DNA of 64,000 nucleotides from RAM1 sp943372515 (GTDB taxonomy: Bacteria > Pseudomonadota > Gammaproteobacteria > Burkholderiales > Burkholderiaceae_C), in assembly GCA_943372515.1 (NCBI GenBank), contig CALRYY010000002.1:31808-95807 (forward strand). The letters run 5' to 3'. The notes beneath the pieces are model-generated. The model did no database searches, was not told where the DNA came from, and saw only the letters and a list, made by a program, of their open reading frames with translations. The first letter of the stretch is position 1. Every line of letters begins with the position of its first letter. This document shows, piece by piece, positions 8,057-17,634 of this stretch. The position numbers and the translations under genes are program-made.

Positions 8057-10456
8057 TCAGTTCCTGAACAGGTCAAGAATGCTTTTCTTTTCGTCCGCGG
8101 GTGGCATCGCCTGTTTGGCTGGCTGCCCGTCAGCGCCGGGCGCGCTCTTGTCTTCCAGGCCCAGGCTGCTCACGCCGGAGCCGCGTGCGTATTCTTCGTA
8201 GTACCACTCGCCACCCACGTTGATGACGCCTTCGGGCGCGGTGGGCTCGAACACCGGCACGCCCTTGAGCGCAGCTTCCATGAAGCTGATCCATACGGGC
8301 AGGCTTACGCCACCGCCGGTTTCGCGGTCGCCCAGGGAGCGCGGTGTGTCATAGCCCATCCACACCACAGCTGCAAGGGTGGGCTGGTAGCCGGCAAACC
8401 AGGTATCGATCGCGTCGTTGGTGGTGCCGGTCTTGCCATACAGGTCGGGGCGTTTGAGGGTGGCCTGGGCGCGCGCGGCCGTGCCCGAGCGCGCGACTTC
8501 CTGCAGCAGTCGGTTCATGACGAATGCGTTGCGTGCATCAATGACACGGGCTGCCTCGCTGGGCGGTGGCGACTGGCTTTCCACCAGGACCTTGCCTTTC
8601 TGGTCGGTTACCTTGGTGATGATCCAGGGGTTGATGCGGTAGCCACCGTTGGCAAATACCGAATAGGCCGTGGCCATCTGCATGGGTGTGACCGAGCCGG
8701 CACCCAGCGCCATGGTCAGGTACGGCGGGTGCTTGTCCGCCTCAAAGCCGAAGCGGGTGATCCATTCCTGTGCGTTCTGGGTGCCCACGGCCTGCAGGAT
8801 GCGTATGGACACCATGTTCTTGGACTTGGCAAGCGCCGTGTGCAGCTGCATGGGGCCTTCAAACTTGCCGTCGTAGTTCTTGGGCTCCCAGGGCTGGCCG
8901 CCGGTGACACCGGCGTCAAAGAACAGCGGGGCATCGTTGACCATGGTCGACGGCGTGAAGCCTTTTTCCAGTGCGGCGGAATAAATAAATGGTTTGAAGC
9001 TGGAGCCCGGCTGGCGCCAGGCCTGCGTGGCATGGTTGAACTTGTTTTTGTTGAAGTCAAAGCCGCCCACCAGCGCGCGCAAGGCGCCGTCGCGCGGGTC
9101 CAGCGCAATGAACGCGCCCTCAACCTCGGGCAGCTGCGTGATCTCCCAGGTGTTCTTGGGCGTCTTGACCACGCGGATCACCGCGCCGCGCCGGATCTTT
9201 GTCTTGGGCGGTGCTTTCTCTGACAGCCCCGACTGCGCCGGGCGCAGGCCTTCGCCCGTGATCTCAACCGCCTCGCCGTTCTGGCGCACGGCGGAGATTT
9301 TCTTGGGGTCAGCGGACAGCACCACGGCGGTCATGACGTCGCCGTTGTCGGGGTGTTCGTTCAATGTGTCGTCGATGACGTCTTCCTGCTCCTTGGCGTC
9401 AGCCGGCAGGTCCACGAATTTCTCGGGGCCGCGGTAAATCTGGCGGCGCTCGTAATCCATGATCCCCTTGCGCAAGGCCTTGTAGGCGGCTTCCTGGTCG
9501 GCCGCCTTCAGGGTGGTGAAGACATTGAGGCCGCGGGTGTAGGCGTCGTCGCCATACTGGGCATGCACCAGCTGGCGCACGGTTTCTGCCACGTACTCGG
9601 CATGGACCTTGACGTTGCCTGCGTTGGGGCGCACAGCCAGCTCTTCTTTCTTGGCGGCTTCAGCCTGGGCCGTGGTGATGAAGCCGTTTTCTTCCATGCG
9701 CTCGATGATGTGCAGCTGGCGCGAGCGCGCGCGGCGCGGGTTGCTGATGGGGTTGTAGGCCGACGGTGCCTTGGGCAGGCCGGCCAGCATGGCGGCTTCG
9801 GCGATGCTGATGTCCTTCAGGGGCTTGCCAAAGTACGCTTCCGACGCCGCCGCGAACCCGTACGCCCGGTTGCCCAGAAAGATCTGGTTCATGTAGATCT
9901 CAAGAATCTGGTCCTTGGACAGCAGGTGTTCCAGCTTGAAGGTCAGCAGGATTTCATAAATTTTGCGGGTGTAGGTCTTTTCAGACGACAGGTACACATT
10001 GCGCGCCACCTGCATGGTGATGGTGGACGCGCCCTGGCTCTTCAGCCGCCCGACGTTGGCCAGACCGGCGCGGATCACGCCCAGGTAATCCACCCCCCCG
10101 TGGGAATAAAAGCGCGAGTCCTCGATCGCCAGCACGGCTTCCTTCATCACCTTGGGGATGTCCTTGATGGGCGTCAGGTTGCGCCGCTCCTCACCAAATT
10201 CGCCCAGCAGCACGCCGTCCGATGAAAACACCCGCAGCGGCAGTTTGGGCCGGTAGTCAGACAGGTCGGAGATGTCCGGCAGGTTGGGGTAAGCCACTGC
10301 CAGTGCGACAGCCAGCAGCATGCCGACTGACAGGGCGCCGGCCAGCAGGGTGCCGCCGCCCCAGAGCATGACCCGAAGCGCCCAGACTTGCCAGGCGGGT
10401 CGGGGGCCGGCTGCCGCGGATGCGCCGGGCTCGTTCGATGAAGGGGAAGATGGCAT
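8057..10456 (-). CDS. mrcA: Class A penicillin-binding protein 1A (transglycosylase/transpeptidase)
   Basis: The 799-residue bifunctional peptidoglycan synthase has one N-terminal membrane anchor at about residues 25-50. A GT51 glycosyltransferase domain follows, with the catalytic Glu near residue 112 in AIEDSRFYSHGG. An OB-like insert comes next, then a transpeptidase domain with the serine nucleophile near residue 484 in PGSSFKPF, SKN, and the KTGTT box near residue 673. The Ser/Pro-rich N-terminus is not diagnostic. The gene is divergent from pilM, the conserved mrcA-pilM arrangement in proteobacteria, and convergent with cyaY. Confidence 0.95.
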   Translation of the reverse strand: MPSSPSSNEPGASAAAGPRPAWQVWALRVMLWGGGTLLAGALSVGMLLAVALAVAYPNLPDISDLSDYRPKLPLRVFSSDGVLLGEFGEERRNLTPIKDIPKVMKEAVLAIEDSRFYSHGGVDYLGVIRAGLANVGRLKSQGASTITMQVARNVYLSSEKTYTRKIYEILLTFKLEHLLSKDQILEIYMNQIFLGNRAYGFAAASEAYFGKPLKDISIAEAAMLAGLPKAPSAYNPISNPRRARSRQLHIIERMEENGFITTAQAEAAKKEELAVRPNAGNVKVHAEYVAETVRQLVHAQYGDDAYTRGLNVFTTLKAADQEAAYKALRKGIMDYERRQIYRGPEKFVDLPADAKEQEDVIDDTLNEHPDNGDVMTAVVLSADPKKISAVRQNGEAVEITGEGLRPAQSGLSEKAPPKTKIRRGAVIRVVKTPKNTWEITQLPEVEGAFIALDPRDGALRALVGGFDFNKNKFNHATQAWRQPGSSFKPFIYSAALEKGFTPSTMVNDAPLFFDAGVTGGQPWEPKNYDGKFEGPMQLHTALAKSKNMVSIRILQAVGTQNAQEWITRFGFEADKHPPYLTMALGAGSVTPMQMATAYSVFANGGYRINPWIITKVTDQKGKVLVESQSPPPSEAARVIDARNAFVMNRLLQEVARSGTAARAQATLKRPDLYGKTGTTNDAIDTWFAGYQPTLAAVVWMGYDTPRSLGDRETGGGVSLPVWISFMEAALKGVPVFEPTAPEGVINVGGEWYYEEYARGSGVSSLGLEDKSAPGADGQPAKQAMPPADEKKSILDLFRN

Positions 10457-10640
10457 TGAAATCCGCGTAAGGTCTCGCGGCCATTATAGAAATCGGTCCG
10501 GGAAGGCGAGGGCAATGTCCGGGCTTGATGCGCGGTCGTGGCACCAAAGCTGCTTCAACCGGTCGTCTGCGGATACCGGGTGATGCCATCCGGCGTCAGT
10601 TTTTGGCAACGTCAGGCACAGGTCAAAACGGAAAAAACCT

Positions 10641-10669
10641 TTGCGGGACAAGGAGCTTACTGCTAGCAT
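10641..10669 (+). promoter_or_regulatory. Candidate sigma-70 promoter for pilMNOPQ
   Basis: In the roughly 270-base divergent region between mrcA and pilM, TTGCGG (10641-10646) is followed by a 17-base spacer and TAGCAT (10664-10669). The -35 is weak and the -10 moderate. No GG-N10-GC sigma-54 pattern was found here. Apart from this site I see nothing else supportable in 10457-10726. Confidence 0.35.
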
Positions 10670-10726
10670 TCAAGTGAATTCTTAAGTTTGTTACACCTGT
10701 TTCGTGGTGGATTTCAGGGGACCGTC

Positions 10727-11806
10727 TTGATCTCTTTGGGCTCGTTGCTTAGCCGCCAACCCGCGCCGTTGCTGGGTTTGGATATCAGTTCGTCCAGCGT
10801 CAAGCTGGTGGAGCTGGGCCGTGACAAGGCTGGCAACCTCGTGCTTGAGCGGTGCGCCATCGAGCCGCTGGAGCGCGGCTGGATCACTGACGGCAATGTC
10901 GAAAAGTTCGACGAGGTGGCCGAAGCCATGCGCCGTGTCGTCAAGAAAAGCGGCACCAAAACACGCAATGTCGCCATGGCGCTGCCGCCGTCGGCCGTTA
11001 TCACCAAAAAGATCATTTTGCCCGGGGGCATGACCGAGCAGGAGCTTGAAGTCCAGGTCGAGACCGAGGCCAACCAGTACATCCCTTTTTCGCTTGACGA
11101 GGTGAGCCTGGATTTCTGTGTGGTGGGGCCCAGCGCGACGTCGGTTGGCGATGTGGAAGTGCTGATTGCAGCCTCACGCAAGGAAAAGGTCCAGGACCGC
11201 CAGGGCCTGGCCGAAGCCGCAGGGCTCAAGCCTGTGATCATTGACGTGGAGTCCTACTCGTCCCGGCTGGCGGCCGGCCGGCTGATCGAGGCCCTGCCCA
11301 ACAAGGGGCTGGATACGATGGTGGCCCTGTTTGAGGTGGGCGCGTTCACGACCAGCATGCAGGTGATCTGCAACGACGATGTGCTCTACGACCGGGACCA
11401 GGCTTTTGGTGGCGCCCAGCTGACCCAACTGATCGTCCGGCAGTACGGCTTTTCCGCTGAAGAGGCCGAAACCAAAAAACGCAATGGCGACCTGCCCGAA
11501 GATTACGAAAGCGGCGTGCTCAAGCCCTTTGTGGAGAGCATGGCCCAGGAGGTCGCGCGTGCCCTGCAGTTCTTCTTTACCAGCACGCCACACAACAAGG
11601 TGGACTACATCCTGCTGGCGGGTGGCTCTGCCGCACTGCCCGGGCTGACAGAGGCGGTCACGCTGCAAACCTCGTTTGCCTGCACCCTGGCGGACCCGTT
11701 CGAGGGCATGCAGGTGGGTGCGAACGTACGAGAGAAAAAGATGCGCCGTGAAGCGCCCTCGTACCTGACTTCCTGCGGCCTTGCCATGCGGAGGTTCCTG
11801 CAGTGA
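10727..11806 (+). CDS. pilM: PilM, actin-like ATPase of the type IV pilus inner-membrane platform
   Basis: PilM is cytoplasmic and binds the N-terminal peptide of PilN to join the alignment complex. The 359-residue product shows the actin-like fold: LLGLDISSSSVKLVEL at the N-terminus, a central FEVGAFTTSMQVI region, and the phosphate-2 motif ILLAGGSAALPGL. I choose TTG at 10727 because CAGGGGAC stands 5-8 bases upstream and ISLGSLL is the usual PilM beginning. An earlier in-frame TTG at 10688 has no ribosome site. The following gene overlaps by 4 bases, starting a tight pilMNOPQ operon. Confidence 0.94.
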   Translation: MISLGSLLSRQPAPLLGLDISSSSVKLVELGRDKAGNLVLERCAIEPLERGWITDGNVEKFDEVAEAMRRVVKKSGTKTRNVAMALPPSAVITKKIILPGGMTEQELEVQVETEANQYIPFSLDEVSLDFCVVGPSATSVGDVEVLIAASRKEKVQDRQGLAEAAGLKPVIIDVESYSSRLAAGRLIEALPNKGLDTMVALFEVGAFTTSMQVICNDDVLYDRDQAFGGAQLTQLIVRQYGFSAEEAETKKRNGDLPEDYESGVLKPFVESMAQEVARALQFFFTSTPHNKVDYILLAGGSAALPGLTEAVTLQTSFACTLADPFEGMQVGANVREKKMRREAPSYLTSCGLAMRRFLQ

Positions 11807-12435
11807 TCCTGATCAACCTGCTGCCGCACCGCGAGGCCGCGCGCAAACGCAAGCGCGAGTTTTTCTTCGCCACGCTCGGTGTTTCCGCAGTGGTCGGTGG
11901 CGTCATAGCGGGTGTGATTTTCCTGTGGTTCCAGGCCCAGATCTCAACGCAGCAGAACCAGAATACGTTTTTGCAAAACGAGATCAAGCGCCTGGAAGGC
12001 CAGATCAAGGACATTGCGAGCCTGCAGTCCGAAATTGCCGCGCTGCGCGCGCGTCAGCAGGCCGTAGAAGACCTTCAGGCCGATCGCAACCTGCCGGTGC
12101 ACTTGCTCAATGAACTCGTGAAGCAGTTACCCGACGGCGTGTACATCACGACCATGAAACAGCTCAACCAGGTGGTGACCATCCAGGGTGTTGCCCAATC
12201 CAATGAGCGTGTGTCCGAGCTGCTGCGCAACCTGGCCAATAGCAGCGACTGGCTGACGCGACCCGAGTTGGTGGAGATCGTTGCGTCCACTGTGGCGCTC
12301 GGACCCCGGGAGCAACGCCGTGTTTCCAATTTCAACATCCGCGTCCAGTTGATGCGGGCCACCGAAGTCAAGGGCGCCGCGTCTGCACCGGCCTCTGTAT
12401 CCCCCGCGCCCGCCGCGTCCGCCGCGAAGACCTGA
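11803..12435 (+). CDS. pilN: PilN, type IV pilus assembly protein
   Basis: This 210-residue bitopic membrane protein begins with the conserved PilM-binding motif INLLPHRE. A membrane span lies at about residues 22-42, followed by a coiled-coil (QNTFLQNEIKRLEGQIKDI) and a ferredoxin-like periplasmic domain. The tail is Ala/Pro/Ser-rich. It starts with GTG overlapping the pilM stop. PilN pairs with PilO to connect cytoplasmic PilM to the PilP/PilQ outer-membrane secretin. Confidence 0.94.
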   Translation: MILINLLPHREAARKRKREFFFATLGVSAVVGGVIAGVIFLWFQAQISTQQNQNTFLQNEIKRLEGQIKDIASLQSEIAALRARQQAVEDLQADRNLPVHLLNELVKQLPDGVYITTMKQLNQVVTIQGVAQSNERVSELLRNLANSSDWLTRPELVEIVASTVALGPREQRRVSNFNIRVQLMRATEVKGAASAPASVSPAPAASAAKT

Positions 12436-12439
12436 CACC

Positions 12440-13117
12440 ATGGCTACCAGATCATTGCCCAAGATTGACTTTGCCGCGCTGCAGGAGCAGGTCCTGGGGC
12501 AGTTCCGGGGCTTGAACCCCAACGACCCCGCTTCCTGGCCTGCGGTGCCGCGCTATGCGCTTTGCGTGGCCCTGATGGCAGCGATTGTGGTTGCGCTCTG
12601 GTTTGTCTGGCTCAGTGGGTCAGACAGTGAGCTGCAATCTGAACGGGCCAGGGAAGTCCAGCTTCGCGATGACTACAAAAAGAAACTCGCCCAGGCCGTC
12701 AACCTTGACGCCTTGAAAAAGCAGCGCGAACAGGTTCAGCAATACGTGATCCAGCTCGAAAAGCAGTTGCCCAGCAAGGCCGAGATGGACGCCCTGCTCT
12801 CCGACATCAACCAGGCCGGTTTGGGCCGCAGCCTCCAGTTTGACCTGTTTCGCCCCGGGCAAGTCAGTGTCAAGGAGTACTACGCGGAATTGCCGATCAC
12901 GCTGCGGGTGACGGGGCGCTATCACGACATGGGCTCGTTCGCATCCGACATTGCCAACCTCTCGCGCATCGTGACCTTGAACAATATTTCCGTGGGACCT
13001 GGCGCGCGCGATGGGGGCCTGGTGATGGACGCAACGGCAAAGACTTTCCGTTACCTGGACAAGGACGAAGTGTCTGCCCAGCGTAAAGCTGCCCCGGCGG
13101 CGGGAGCCAAGAAATGA
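12440..13117 (+). CDS. pilO: PilO, type IV pilus assembly protein
   Basis: The 225-residue protein has a single membrane span at about residues 37-56 (YALCVALMAAIVVALWFVW). A coiled-coil rich in Lys/Gln/Glu follows, then the ferredoxin-like domain with the family sequence LPSKAEMDALLSDINQAGLG. It heterodimerises with PilN. It lies 4 bases after pilN and overlaps pilP by 4 bases. Length and order are standard. Confidence 0.94.
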   Translation: MATRSLPKIDFAALQEQVLGQFRGLNPNDPASWPAVPRYALCVALMAAIVVALWFVWLSGSDSELQSERAREVQLRDDYKKKLAQAVNLDALKKQREQVQQYVIQLEKQLPSKAEMDALLSDINQAGLGRSLQFDLFRPGQVSVKEYYAELPITLRVTGRYHDMGSFASDIANLSRIVTLNNISVGPGARDGGLVMDATAKTFRYLDKDEVSAQRKAAPAAGAKK

Positions 13118-13653
13118 AGCCGCTTGCATTGGCCCTGCTGACGTCGATCGTGCTGGCGGGCTGTGGCGGTACCGACAGCGAGGAACTGCAGCAATGGATG
13201 GCCGACGAGCGCAGCCAGGCGCGCGCGCGGGTGCAGCCTATCCCCGAGCCCAAAAAATTCACGCCACAGCAATACGGCCAGGAAGCATCCACCGACCCCT
13301 TCAGCAACCAGAAGCTGACCCAGGCGCTCAAGCGGGAGTCGCCGCAGGCTTCTGTGAATGCCGGTCTGATTGCACCTGAGCTGACCCGGCGCAAGGAGGC
13401 ACTGGAGGCTTATCCGCTGGACTCCATGGCCATGGTTGGCAGCCTCATCAAAACGGGTCAGCCCGTTGCGCTGCTGCGGGTGGATAACCTGCTGTACCAG
13501 GTGCGATCGGGCAACTACCTCGGCCAGAACTACGGTCGCATCACCAAGGTCGGTGAAACCGAAATCGTCCTGCGCGAGATCGTGCAGGACGGCTCGGGCG
13601 AATGGATTGAACGAATTGCCAAATTGCAGCTGCAAGAGGGGTCAACTAAATGA
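13114..13653 (+). CDS. pilP: PilP, type IV pilus inner-membrane lipoprotein
   Basis: The 179-residue lipoprotein has signal MKPLALALLTSIVLAGC with lipidated Cys17. A disordered linker follows, which in the family binds the PilNO dimer. The C-terminal beta domain (LLRVDNLLYQVRSGNYLGQNYG, then ITKVGETEIVLREIV) contacts the N0 domain of PilQ. It overlaps pilO and pilQ by 4 bases each. Confidence 0.94.
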   Translation: MKPLALALLTSIVLAGCGGTDSEELQQWMADERSQARARVQPIPEPKKFTPQQYGQEASTDPFSNQKLTQALKRESPQASVNAGLIAPELTRRKEALEAYPLDSMAMVGSLIKTGQPVALLRVDNLLYQVRSGNYLGQNYGRITKVGETEIVLREIVQDGSGEWIERIAKLQLQEGSTK

Positions 13654-15794
13654 ACAAGCAGAACCAGGCGGTTTGGCTGCGGGTAAGAAAGATGGCGGCG
13701 GCCTTGCCGTTGCTGATGTTGTCCTTGTCGTCGCTCGCGCAGAACGCAGTGCAATCGGTGACGGGCTCGATCCAGGGCGGCTCCGAGGTCATCCGCATCG
13801 ACTTTGCCCAACCGCTGACGGCGATTCCTGCCGGTTTTGCCATCCAGGCACCGGCGCGCATTGCGCTTGACTTCCCCGGAGTGACCAATGCCATCGGGCG
13901 TTCGACCGTGGAAATCAACCAGGGCAACCTGCGATCGGTCAATGTGGTGCAGGCCGGTGAGCGCACCCGTCTGGTACTCAACCTCAAGTCGGCGGCCAGC
14001 TACAAGGCACAGATCGAAGGCAAGTCACTGCTGGTGTTGCTGGACCCTGTGGCAGCGACGGCAGCCGCAGCGCCGGCAGCGGCGGCTGTGTTCGCAGAGA
14101 ACCGCAACCGCGATACCCAGCCGCTGAAAGACCTGGATTTTCGCCGGGGCGCAGACAGCTCAGGGCGCATCGTGGTCGATCTGGCGAACAACCAGGTTGG
14201 TGTGGACATCCGCCAGCAAGGCCAGAATCTGGTAGTTGAATTCCTGAAGTCCACATTGCCAGAGGGGCTGCGCCGCCGGCTGGATGTTTCTGATTTCGGC
14301 ACGCCGGTGCAATCCGTCACGACCTTCCAGGCAGGCGACCGCGTGCGCATCGTCATCGAGCCCAAGGGCCTGTGGGAGCACAGCGCCTACCAGAGTGACA
14401 ACCAGTTTGTGGTCGAAGTCCGCCAGCAGAAAATCGACCCCAACAAGCTGACCCAGGGGCCGGGTTTCAGCGGAGAGAAGCTGTCGCTCAATTTCCAGAA
14501 CATTGAAGTCCGCTCGTTGCTGCAGGTCATTGCCGATTTCACCAACTTCAATATCGTGACGTCGGACTCTGTAGCTGGCGCTGTAACGCTGCGACTGAAA
14601 GACGTGCCCTGGGACCAGGCACTGGAAATCATCCTGCAGGCCAAGGGCCTGGGCATGAGAAAGACCGGCAATGTGCTGTGGATCGCGCCCAAGGACGAAA
14701 TTTCCGCCAAGGAAAAGCTGGATCTGGAGTCGCGCGCTGCGATCCAGAACCTGGAGCCGCTGCGGACCCAGGCTTTTCAGCTCAACTACACCAAGGCGGC
14801 GGATATTGCGGTGCAGATCACGGCCGGTGGTGGCGGATCTGCGGCTGCAGCCAGTGCGCGGATCCTCAGCGCACGCGGCAGTGTGATTGCCGAGCCCCGT
14901 ACCAACCAGCTGTTCGTGACTGACATTGGCTCCAAACTTGAGCAGGTACAGCAACTGATCTCCAAACTCGACATCGCGGTACGCCAGGTCCTGATCGAAG
15001 CGCGGATTGTCGAAGCGTCTGACTCCTTCGGCAAATCACTGGGCGTGAGGCTGGGCGGCAGCGACCTGCGGGGTTTGCGTGGGGGCGACGCCGGTTACAG
15101 CATCGGCGGAGGCAACCGGGTGGCGTTGGGCGGATCGTACAACGCTGTTTCCGGTACAACGCTGGAGAGCGCCGCGACGCTGGACACCGTCAACACCTCA
15201 TTTGTAAATTTGCCTGCCGTAGGCCAGGGCGGCTATACCGCCGCGTCGTTCGCCATCTCGCTGTTCAGCTCGGCGGCCAATCGATTCCTGAATCTGGAGC
15301 TCTCCGCGCTGGAGGCTGACGGCAAAGGCAAGCTGGTGTCCAGCCCGCGCATCGTGACAGCCGACCAGACCAAGGCATTGATCGAGCAGGGCACAGAATT
15401 CCCCTATCAGCAGGCGACATCCAGCGGCGCGACCGCCGTGACCTTCCGCCGCGCGACGCTGAAGCTTGAGGTGACGCCACAGATCACGCCTGAAGGCAAC
15501 ATCATCCTGGACCTGGACATCAGCAAGGACAGCCGCGGCGAAACGACGGCAGCCGGCATTGCCATCAACACCAAGCACATCAAGACGCAGGTGCTGGTGG
15601 AGAACGGCGGTACGGTGGTGATCGGCGGCATCTTCGAGCTGAATGAAACCGAAAATGAAACCAAGGTTCCAGTCCTGGGTGATTTGCCCGCGGTTGGAAA
15701 TCTCTTCAAGTCAAGACAACGCAGTTCCAACAAGCAGGAAATGCTGGTTTTCATCACTCCCAAGATGATCTCCGACCGCGCTGCGGCTCGCTGA
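13650..15794 (+). CDS. pilQ: PilQ, type IV pilus outer-membrane secretin
   Basis: The 714-residue secretin forms the outer-membrane pore for the pilus. After a signal peptide ending near residue 30 come two AMIN domains (about 35-260) likely to bind peptidoglycan. An STN/N0 domain begins with KLSLNFQNIEVRSLLQVIADFTNFN, followed by an N1 domain. The C-terminal secretin barrel includes the VLIEARIVEASDSFGKSLGV region and the final VPVLGDLPAVGNLF motif. This is the last pil gene of the cluster. A lipoprotein gene, not aroK, follows 48 bases later. Confidence 0.96.
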   Translation: MNKQNQAVWLRVRKMAAALPLLMLSLSSLAQNAVQSVTGSIQGGSEVIRIDFAQPLTAIPAGFAIQAPARIALDFPGVTNAIGRSTVEINQGNLRSVNVVQAGERTRLVLNLKSAASYKAQIEGKSLLVLLDPVAATAAAAPAAAAVFAENRNRDTQPLKDLDFRRGADSSGRIVVDLANNQVGVDIRQQGQNLVVEFLKSTLPEGLRRRLDVSDFGTPVQSVTTFQAGDRVRIVIEPKGLWEHSAYQSDNQFVVEVRQQKIDPNKLTQGPGFSGEKLSLNFQNIEVRSLLQVIADFTNFNIVTSDSVAGAVTLRLKDVPWDQALEIILQAKGLGMRKTGNVLWIAPKDEISAKEKLDLESRAAIQNLEPLRTQAFQLNYTKAADIAVQITAGGGGSAAAASARILSARGSVIAEPRTNQLFVTDIGSKLEQVQQLISKLDIAVRQVLIEARIVEASDSFGKSLGVRLGGSDLRGLRGGDAGYSIGGGNRVALGGSYNAVSGTTLESAATLDTVNTSFVNLPAVGQGGYTAASFAISLFSSAANRFLNLELSALEADGKGKLVSSPRIVTADQTKALIEQGTEFPYQQATSSGATAVTFRRATLKLEVTPQITPEGNIILDLDISKDSRGETTAAGIAINTKHIKTQVLVENGGTVVIGGIFELNETENETKVPVLGDLPAVGNLFKSRQRSSNKQEMLVFITPKMISDRAAAR

Positions 15795-15842
15795 AAATAC
15801 ACTGGACCATTCCAATCTAGAAGAAGCAAGGATTAACAGGCA

Positions 15843-17612
15843 ATGAAGAACTGCATCAAACTGGCTATCGGTTTGTTTATCGCCGCACTGCTTGCAGCGT
15901 GCGGAGGAGGTGGAGGCAGCGCCGGGACGACAACGGGAGGCTCAAGCGGAGGTGCAACCACACCGGGTGGTAGCGCGACCTTGTCGGTGACGGACTTCGC
16001 CTTGACGCTCGACAAGACAACCATCCTCAACGGCGGAACGGACACAGCGCAGCTGACTGTGGTTGCAGTAGATGCCAACCGCAATGCGGTCAGTGGTGCC
16101 TCCGTTGCCGTGGCTGTGAACCAGAACGCAGTTTTCACGCCATCCAGCGGGTTGGTGACTGACGCGGCGGGCGCATACAGAGGCGTGGTCAGCATCGGCA
16201 GCGACAAGACCGATCGCGATGTCACCATTGCCGCCACTGTGAACGGGATTACCAAGCAGGTGGCTGTGCGCGTGAGCGGCAGCAGGGTCACGTTGCAGCT
16301 GTTGCCCGCAAGCCCGGCGCCTGGCCAGGCGGTGACCATGACCGCCGTCGTGACAGACTCGTCAGGAAACCCCATTGCAGGGGCGGCCGTGAGTTTCACG
16401 AGCGATGTGCCAGCGCTGCAGGGTCTGACCGGCGTGACCAGTGCGAATGGCCAGTTCACCCGGGCATTCATTGCGCCCACCGTGGCCGGCGTGTACTCCA
16501 TCAATGCAGGCGCCAGCGGTGTTGTGTCCGGCGCCAACCAACTGCAGGTGTTTGCCACCACGATTCCAGCGGGCATCATTCCTGCCGGTGCCGCGCCGTC
16601 CCTGGCGGCCTCTCCCAACGTGCTGGCGGTCAATTCCCCGGGCTCGACTTCGAACCGTACGACATTGCGGTTCCTGTTCCTTGATGCCAGCAATCGTCCC
16701 ATCCCCAACGTGCGTGTCCGTTTCAACGACCAGACTACAGGACTCCCAACGGTCGGCGCCTCGATCTCTGCCGGAGGCCAGACGCTTTACACGGACGCTG
16801 CTGGAGCGGTGTCGACACAGTACATTTCGGGGCAGAACGCCAGCCCGACCAATGGGGTCACGGTAAGGGCCTGCTACTCTGCCAACGAGTTTGCATCGGC
16901 AACCGATTGCCCGAATTTTGTCAACGCATCACTGACTGTTGCGGGCCAGGCGCTGGCGGTGTCGATTGGAGATGACAACCTGCTGGCATCAGTGACCGGA
17001 ACCTACGTCAAGGATTTCGTCGTCACCGTGGCCGACTCTGCGGGCCGTGCGGTGGCCAATGCACCGGTGGATATTTCGGTGGACCTGACCCACTATGGAA
17101 AGGGTGCTTACAGCTACGCTTCCGGCACCACCACAGCCGCCTACTTCGATGCGGACGGCAACCCCGTGGCGTCTTTGCAGGTGGTACCCGCAAGCCTCAC
17201 CGCAGCTTATCCCTCGTCGACGACGGTGCCCGGATCGGCGACCGGACGGGTCTGGTGCGCCAACGAAGACACCAACCGCAACGGCAACGTTGATGCGGGC
17301 GAAAACATCGACGGCAGCATTGATGGCAATGGCCAGACGACCCTGGAGCCGCGCAAGAGTGATTTGCTGGTGAGTTACAAGACTGCGTCGGTCACAACGA
17401 CCAATGCCTCAGGTGTACTGCTCATCCAGGTGCAGTATTCCCAGCGCTTCGGCACGTGGCTCGCCTACAAGGTGCGGGTGACGGCCAACGTGGCGGGATC
17501 GCAAGGCATGGCTGAGCGACTGTTTGTGACGGATGTCATCGCAGGGGATGTGCCCAATGGTTCATTCCGCTTGCCGCCTTACGGGGTCAACAGCTGCTCA
17601 ACCGCCAACTGA
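15843..17612 (+). CDS. Big-1 (bacterial Ig-like) repeat lipoprotein with an EF-hand-like loop
   Basis: The 589-residue predicted lipoprotein has lipobox LAAC with Cys20, followed by a run of glycines and a Gly/Thr/Ser linker. Invasin-style Big-1 domains follow. At least two are readable: one starting near residue 45 (LDKTTILNGGTDTAQLTVVA) and one near 153 (PAPGQAVTMTAVVTDSSGNP). Two or three further beta-rich units are likely. At residues 476-487 the sequence DTNRNGNVDAGE fits a canonical EF-hand calcium loop. No membrane anchor or beta-barrel domain is visible. It lies between pilQ and aroK, in the same direction, which suggests a surface role tied to pili or adhesion. That link is inference. 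Confidence 0.78.
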   Translation: MKNCIKLAIGLFIAALLAACGGGGGSAGTTTGGSSGGATTPGGSATLSVTDFALTLDKTTILNGGTDTAQLTVVAVDANRNAVSGASVAVAVNQNAVFTPSSGLVTDAAGAYRGVVSIGSDKTDRDVTIAATVNGITKQVAVRVSGSRVTLQLLPASPAPGQAVTMTAVVTDSSGNPIAGAAVSFTSDVPALQGLTGVTSANGQFTRAFIAPTVAGVYSINAGASGVVSGANQLQVFATTIPAGIIPAGAAPSLAASPNVLAVNSPGSTSNRTTLRFLFLDASNRPIPNVRVRFNDQTTGLPTVGASISAGGQTLYTDAAGAVSTQYISGQNASPTNGVTVRACYSANEFASATDCPNFVNASLTVAGQALAVSIGDDNLLASVTGTYVKDFVVTVADSAGRAVANAPVDISVDLTHYGKGAYSYASGTTTAAYFDADGNPVASLQVVPASLTAAYPSSTTVPGSATGRVWCANEDTNRNGNVDAGENIDGSIDGNGQTTLEPRKSDLLVSYKTASVTTTNASGVLLIQVQYSQRFGTWLAYKVRVTANVAGSQGMAERLFVTDVIAGDVPNGSFRLPPYGVNSCSTAN

Positions 17613-17634
17613 ACCTGGGGTGACGGGCGCCTGA

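Noticed and set aside
10457..10726. Sigma-54 promoter for the pilM operon
   Set aside because: TTTTTGGCAACG near 10600 has the GG half, but the base pair 10 positions later is not GC.
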